A DNA stretch of 58,999 nucleotides from contig BFEA01000300.1 in the NCBI GenBank assembly GCA_003427395.1, positions 1,650,609 to 1,709,607 on the forward strand. Direction: 5' to 3'. Below, piece after piece: positions 54,295 through 58,999 of the stretch (positions within the stretch are counted from its first letter, which is position 1; every line of letters begins with the position of its first letter). Made by a program: the position numbers and the translations under genes. Source of the DNA: Chara braunii (taxonomy: Eukaryota; Streptophyta; Charophyceae; Charales; Characeae). A model generated the notes under the pieces. The model made no database searches and was not told where the DNA came from. It was given only the letters and a program-made list of their open reading frames with translations.

Positions 54295-54908
54295 TGTCCC
54301 GTTGACCTGGACGGTTGTGGTTGCATTCTGATGCAGAATTTTAGCCCATCAACGAAACACCGGTACTATATTCATTTTTTCCATGCAGCTGTCCAAGAAC
54401 GGTCAGTCGACGTGGTCATACGCTTTCTCAAAATCGATGAAGACCACGGCCACGTTTTGCTTGTCCTACTTGGTTAGTTTAAGAAGTTCATTAACCAAAA
54501 GGATATTGTCGTGGATCCTATGACTTTTAATAAAACCCGTTTGTGACGGGTGAATAATCTGTTCCAGGACCGGTATCAACCGGCTTTCACGAGCATCTTG
54601 TAAACGATGGTCAGTAGACTTATAGGGCGGTAATTTCTTATGTCCATCATATGACCCTTTTTCTGTAGCAGAGTGAGGATACCTTGCCTTACCAGCTCCC
54701 CCATACTGCTTGTCTCCCAGACAAGACGATAAAACTCCATGAGGTTAGGGGTCATTTGGGGCCAGAAGGTCTCCCGAAATTCTTTGGGGAGACCTTTCGC
54801 ACCCGGGTCTTTTTCCTCGTTCATCTGCACCATTGCTGATCGGATGTCCTCCTTGGTTAGGGGCATTCTGCAATTTTTTTTTTCTGACGTCCTTGTCTTT
54901 CTGGTCAC
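54270..54908 (-). pseudogene. LINE reverse transcriptase, fingers and first palm part
   Basis: 54576-54908 holds KEDIRSAMVQMNEEKDPGAK and IRNYRPISLLTIVYKMLVK, typical of LINE RT blocks 0-2. Beyond it, GFIKSHRIHDNILLVNELLK and VVFIDFEKAYDHVD (RT block with the first catalytic Asp) are separated by in-frame stops. Confidence 0.85.
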
Positions 54909-55659
54909 ACCTTGTAGTGAAAAGGTCCTTATAAAAGGATCTTGCTATCTGTATACAGTGAGGGGTAGAAGTGGCCACGTCTCTGTGTCCTGATTGCGGG
55001 TCGTATAATGCTTTTATCCTTGTTCTCCGCATTCGGGCACGGGCCATACCGGTGCATATTGGTTGTTTTCTGTGTTGTTGGCTGGATCATTTTGTTGTTC
55101 AAGTTGTTGCAGTTGTTAGTGAGTCTCCATTTTCTGCTGATAACTTATGGCTGTGAGCTATTTTGAGTATTCTTTGCACTTCTTTCCCATGTAAAAAAGG
55201 TCGTTATTAAACCAGTCAATCTGTTGTGGAAAGTGTTGTTTTTTTCTGTGTGTGCCAAAATGCCCAACAATCAATGATGTATTGTCGAAAGGTTTGTCGG
55301 CTCAAGATAGATACGTTGAGTTTATAAAACCGGGGTCGTGGTCCGGTTTCCTTCGAAATGACAAGACCATTGTGCACATCTTGTGGTCGAGGCCCGGGTA
55401 AAGGCTGGCCGGGAGTATTGCTGCGAGTAGCAGCGCTCCGGCCAAGTCCTCCGAGACGAGGATTAAATCAATCCTAAATATCGATTGGCCCTCGGTCCCG
55501 TTATTACGTAAACAAGAGTAATATCTTGTGTCTGGGTTGAGTCTCCGGAAGGAATCAAAGGTATTGAGCGAAAGACTTAATTATTTGATTATCTGCTTAT
55601 CCTCTTCTATATACATCGGAGTGGGGGAAAGGATATTTCATCTGTCCATCAATCGGTCC

Positions 55660-56224
55660 GGGGCCGCGTTATAGTCCCCCGCTATAATGATGGGAACGCC
55701 GTCAGGAATCTATGTTTTGATTTGCTAAAAAAAGGTTCTCCTTTCACTTACCATGTTAGGAGCATACACGCACAAAATACATATGATCTCTAGCTCCAAG
55801 GTGACTAGGATTGACACCCATCTGCCTCCTTTATGGTCCACCACCTAGTGAACCGGGTCGTCGCGGGAGTCGGGGGGGATCCAAATGGCCACCCCTGCAC
55901 TCCCTGGTTTCGGGGCGTAGCCCTGAAGGCCTTGTATGGCCAGATCATTTTGTGTATGCGGTTGTGTTCCGGCGTATCCGTCACAGGAGTCTCTTGAATG
56001 CAAACAACATTCGGTCAGTCCGTGCCCCCCATGCCTCTAATCAAATCCCATATTGCATTTTTTCTATCTGTTTTGCAAAGGGTCAGTCCGTTCACATTCA
56101 GAGACCGCAGGTACTGGTCCGTCGCTCGGCGGCATTGGTTCCAAATGTGGTCGTTCCCATAGACTGCTCGGACCGGGTTCATTTGGTCATAGTTTAGTCC
56201 ACGATGAGCAACCTGAATAGGCAT
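55660..56224 (-). pseudogene. LINE endonuclease remnant
   Basis: LRSLNVNGLTLCKTDRKNAI (within 56015-56224) is the usual endonuclease N-terminus. After a frameshift come SAGVAIWIP, GGRWVSILVTLE, ICVYAPN-like sequence (about 55745-55935) and GDYNAA (55662-55680, the GDFN-type motif). Several stops intervene. Confidence 0.8.
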
Positions 56225-56650
56225 TTGAGACGAGACTCGCTTGACACTTTCCTCATAGGCATAGCGCCTGAGCTTGTTAATTGATTTATCCTCCGATCAG
56301 ACATTTAAGGAGTGTATACTCGTTTGATATCTTCATTAACCAGTGTTTGGCATTACAGTATCGGCCCTCGTTCTCACTCACCGTTCATCTCTCCATTAGC
56401 CCTATCGTACCCACTTGCTCCTCATATATGTCATGGACATTACCCATATGCTTTCAATAGTTATGGTCAGTAAGATGAAAAAAATGATGAGTACTAACGA
56501 GGAAAGATACACAGTGCTGAGGGAATTATATGTGTACACGACTTTTAAGCTAGAGGACTCGTGAGGGACACTCATGAGAAAAGTGCGTTGTTGACAACCT
56601 CTCCTTTTTGCATTTTTTTTTTTCTTTTTTTTTTTTCCGATGAACAAGGG
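56225..56650. other. LINE 5' flank, unidentified
   Basis: May include the LINE 5' UTR or decayed ORF1; nothing is recognisable. A T-rich tract at 56607-56637 is the A-rich tail of the U2-like element read on the other strand. Confidence 0.4.
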
Positions 56651-56711
56651 ATCAGATATTAAACTGATCATAACAGATACTACACTTGATCTTAGACAAA
56701 AGGCCGAGATA
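56651..56711 (-). pseudogene. U2 snRNA-like 5' fragment with A-rich tail
   Basis: The minus strand reads TATCTCGGCCTTTTGTCTAA, GATCAAGTGTAGTATCTG and GATCAGTTTAATATCTGAT, the closest U2 match in the window (branch-site GUAGUA intact). Then comes CCCTTGTTCATCGG and an A-rich tail. No Sm site and no snRNA promoter elements; a retroposed fragment is most likely. Confidence 0.75.
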
Positions 56712-56914
56712 GTTGCTACTTTTTTTTAAACTTTCGAAGTTCGATCACTTGGCATATGAGGTAGACAGACCATACTTCAAAGTTTTATGTCAGAGTGCAT
56801 TGTTGATGTCATTACAATGACTTTAATGCTTCCTTCACATGTCTCGGGTGTGACTCATGAAGGTGTTTGAGGATAAGAGTCGTGCAAAGTATTAGCGGAT
56901 GGGCGTTCGAAAGG

Positions 56915-56952
56915 CTGTCTCTTATACACATCTAGATGTGTATAAGAGACAG
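56915..56952. other. Nextera mate-pair junction adapter
   Basis: CTGTCTCTTATACACATCT followed directly by its reverse complement, 38 bases: the circularisation junction of Nextera mate-pair libraries. Confidence 0.97.
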
Positions 56953-57087
56953 GTGTAAAGGGCTAATTTTGTTTGGTTCACATTTTCAATTTGGTTGACT
57001 TAGACTTTAATGCTTCCTTCACATGTCTCGGGTGTGACTCATGAAGGTGTTTAAGGATAAGAGTCGTGCAAAGTATTAGCGGATGGG

Positions 57088-57125
57088 CTGTCTCTTATAC
57101 ACATCTAGATGTGTATAAGAGACAG
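57088..57125. other. Nextera mate-pair junction adapter
   Basis: Same 38-base inverted adapter pair as at 56915. Confidence 0.97.
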
Positions 57126-57360
57126 GACTAGGGGAGGAAAAAGGGCTAATTTTGTTTGGTTCACATTTTCAATTTGGTTGACTTAGACTTTAATGCTTCC
57201 TTCACATGTCTCGGGTGTGACTCATGAAGGTGTTTAAGGATAAGAGTCGTGCAAAGTATTAGCGGATGGGCGTGCGAAAGGTATAGGCAAATAGGGGACT
57301 AGGGGAGGAAAAAAGGCTAATTTTGTTTGATTCACATTTTCAATTTGGTTGACTTAGGAG

Positions 57361-58108
57361 AAGCTAGCTAGCTTGCGTACGTGATACTTATGAGTCTAAA
57401 TACAATCGAATAAGAAGATAAGGACAAATATTGTTGCCTTGTCATACCTGACCTTTTCATTACTTGTTTTCTTTCATAGGATTGTGCGTCGTAGTCCTTT
57501 GCTAGTTTCTCCTGGGAAAGGCTAATGTCATGTAGTATCTCTTATTTCATGTTTGATGAGAAAAATAGTGGAGAAATAAATTGATGAAATAAGACGCGCT
57601 CGATGGTAAACATTGAGTCCTTTGTGGATAGTAATTGAGTGGTGGTGTATTAATTAAAACTGCTTGCGGGTCGTTTTGCCTGCAAGATACTAAAATTAAG
57701 AAAATATGTAGAGATTTGCTTTATTGACTCTCACGCCTCATTCGTGTTATGTTGATGGGCAAGAGACGATGCATCACAAAAAAAACTGCGTATGTACGTA
57801 CGAAATTTTACATTGGCTGATATTAATTATGACATTACCCATACTAAGTGTTTTAGTGAAAAAAAAGAGTGATAAATTTGAAGAAAATGAGTGACAAATT
57901 AAATTTGGGGTTAACAATCGCAAAGTTATTCATTGTGTCTCAACAAAAAGATGATGATGTTTAGGAAAAATGATGTGCCTTGCCTGGAGTATTTGTTCAT
58001 GAGTGCACGCCACAGAGCGTGGTTGATTCCACTATGCCGAACCAACGATAACTTGATCTATCACGATAAATTTTGATTACTCGGTCTGTTTGATTCGTTT
58101 AAACTGTG

Positions 58109-58110
<2 letters not shown>
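57361..58110. other. Unidentified AT-rich sequence
   Basis: No gene or repeat family recognised. Confidence 0.5.

Positions 58111-58186
<76 letters not shown>
58111..58186. repeat. (AT)n microsatellite, 76 bp
   Basis: Uninterrupted AT dinucleotides. Confidence 0.97.
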
Positions 58187-58189
<3 letters not shown>

Positions 58190-58927
58190 ATGTTTGGTGA
58201 TTCTTTCTTTCTCCGATCGATTATGGTTGTGAAATTTGAGTATTGTGAGTCATATATGAGTAAGGGCAGTGCACAGTATTGTGTCGAGTGGTATTTAAAT
58301 GGGTAGAGTGCTAGTAGTACTTCATGTTGTATCTGAGTTGGGGCTTTGCACAACCACGCCCTCTGTAGTAGGTGGGAGATAACCGACTGTTGCAAATACT
58401 ATGTATATTACTAGGAGTATAGATTATTGTTAGTGGTACTATGTGCAGTAAATGGGGGGAGAGATAGTAGAGTTTTGTATGCTATTCAAAACGAGATTTT
58501 TCCTAGGGTGCTAATTGCAGTAAATGAGAGGATAATTATTGTTAGTGGTACACCGCGATCTATCTGAACGTAGACTACTAACACTTGTACTACCTTTTGC
58601 AACTTTCATGTAAGAACGAGTGTTATTTTTTACCAACGCAACTCAAATGAGAAAACGAACGTCGAGTGAAATTAAGCAGGTTCACCGTAGTTTGATTAGA
58701 GAGGAGCCTCAAAGATTTTAAGCAAAGCAACTTTTGCTGCCGACCCTATTTTAAGATATTGCAGTGCCTCGATCTACTCATAAGTGGAAGTTGTGCTCAT
58801 CTACCTCTTGCTTAGCACACGACTTGAATCTGTAATCATTAGCTTTCTGCATTGTATGAGCATGACAACATGAATTAACAGTTTTCAACATTGTATATAA
58901 CTAGAAAGAGTTTGTATTATATATATA
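58187..58927. other. Unidentified AT-rich sequence
   Basis: Related short segments containing TATTGTTAGTGGTAC occur at about 58425 and 58537. No gene. Confidence 0.5.
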
Positions 58928-58965
58928 CTGTCTCTTATACACATCTAGATGTGTATAAGAGACAG
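58928..58965. other. Nextera mate-pair junction adapter
   Basis: The same 38-base inverted adapter pair. Sequence to its right belongs to another genomic position. Confidence 0.97.
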
Positions 58966-58999
58966 GCAATATATCCTTCTATTCCGGTCCGTGATCTTT
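58966..58999. other. Misplaced copy of LINE sequence
   Basis: All 34 bases are identical to 53250-53283 inside the decayed LINE. Because it follows a junction adapter, it is most simply the other end of a mate-pair fragment. Confidence 0.9.

Larger units (their letters stand above)
51487..56224 (-). mobile_element. Decayed LINE (non-LTR retrotransposon), endonuclease to A-rich tail
   Basis: The minus strand carries, in order, an AP-type endonuclease, a reverse transcriptase, an RT-associated zinc-binding domain and an A-rich tail with interspersed C (51487-51510). The ORF is broken by frameshifts and stops. Stops interrupt the RT at 54466-54468, 54403-54405 and 54349-54351 (+ coordinates), and the catalytic FADD box reads FAND. 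It is thus inactive. The 5' end is not defined and may extend past 56224. It lies downstream of the CRWN-like gene in the opposite orientation. Confidence 0.9.
56816..57360 (+). repeat. Triplicated segment of about 180 bp, two copies interrupted by adapters
   Basis: Three copies run from ACTTTAATGCTTCCTTCACA to TTTTCAATTTGGTTGACTTA (starts about 56819, 57002 and 57186). Copy 3 is intact; copies 1 and 2 have the middle part (GGCAAATAGG region) replaced by a 38-base junction adapter. Probably one genomic copy multiplied during gap filling with untrimmed mate-pair reads. Confidence 0.85.

Noticed and set aside
58106-58395. (YI)n peptide frames
   Set aside because: Translation of (AT)n.

Overview
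This window looks like nuclear DNA of a streptophyte, most likely a charophyte alga; Chara braunii is my best guess, but that is inference. The reasons are one intron-rich gene for a plant-type nuclear lamina protein (NMCP/CRWN family, known from streptophytes), introns up to 4 kb, very repeat-dense flanks, a plant-type LINE and long (GA)n tracts. The assembly is a draft: it has N gaps, isolated Ns and undeleted Nextera mate-pair junction adapters.

Layout. From 1 to about 25 kb I find no protein-coding gene. It is a patchwork of degenerate repeats: a purine-rich tract (60-500), a tandem TRIM-like LTR element (870-2194), a long foldback (2.93-3.42 kb), tRNA-headed SINE-like pieces (4.0 and 20.4 kb), diverged tandem arrays (7.6-8.3, 8.45-9.1, 15.8-16.3, 17.9-18.7, 23.9-24.7 kb), a hairpin minisatellite (16.6-17.35 kb) and a compact hairpin (20.5 kb). 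From about 25.2 kb GC content rises, and 26.4-27.6 kb is strongly pyrimidine-rich, as expected for the promoter and leader side of the gene.

The gene runs on the + strand from 27772 to 45917. I reconstruct nine exons with GT-AG introns, all in frame, giving a 1602-residue NMCP/CRWN-like protein: short head, unusually long coiled-coil rod, tail with basic nuclear-localisation motifs, an acidic stretch and a short aromatic C-terminus. The introns are full of short tandem duplications, GA microsatellites, a degenerate organelle-type tRNA-Glu and a U2-like/LINE 3'-end chimera.

From 45.9 to 51.4 kb I see no recognisable gene; there are short duplications and a U2 snRNA-like retrosequence. A decayed LINE (endonuclease, reverse transcriptase, zinc knuckle, A-rich tail) lies on the minus strand at 51.49-56.22 kb, with another U2-like piece upstream of it. 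The last 2 kb hold a triplicated segment interrupted by junction adapters, an (AT)n tract, and a final 34 bases after an adapter that duplicate part of the LINE exactly. The right end of the window is therefore probably an assembly artefact.
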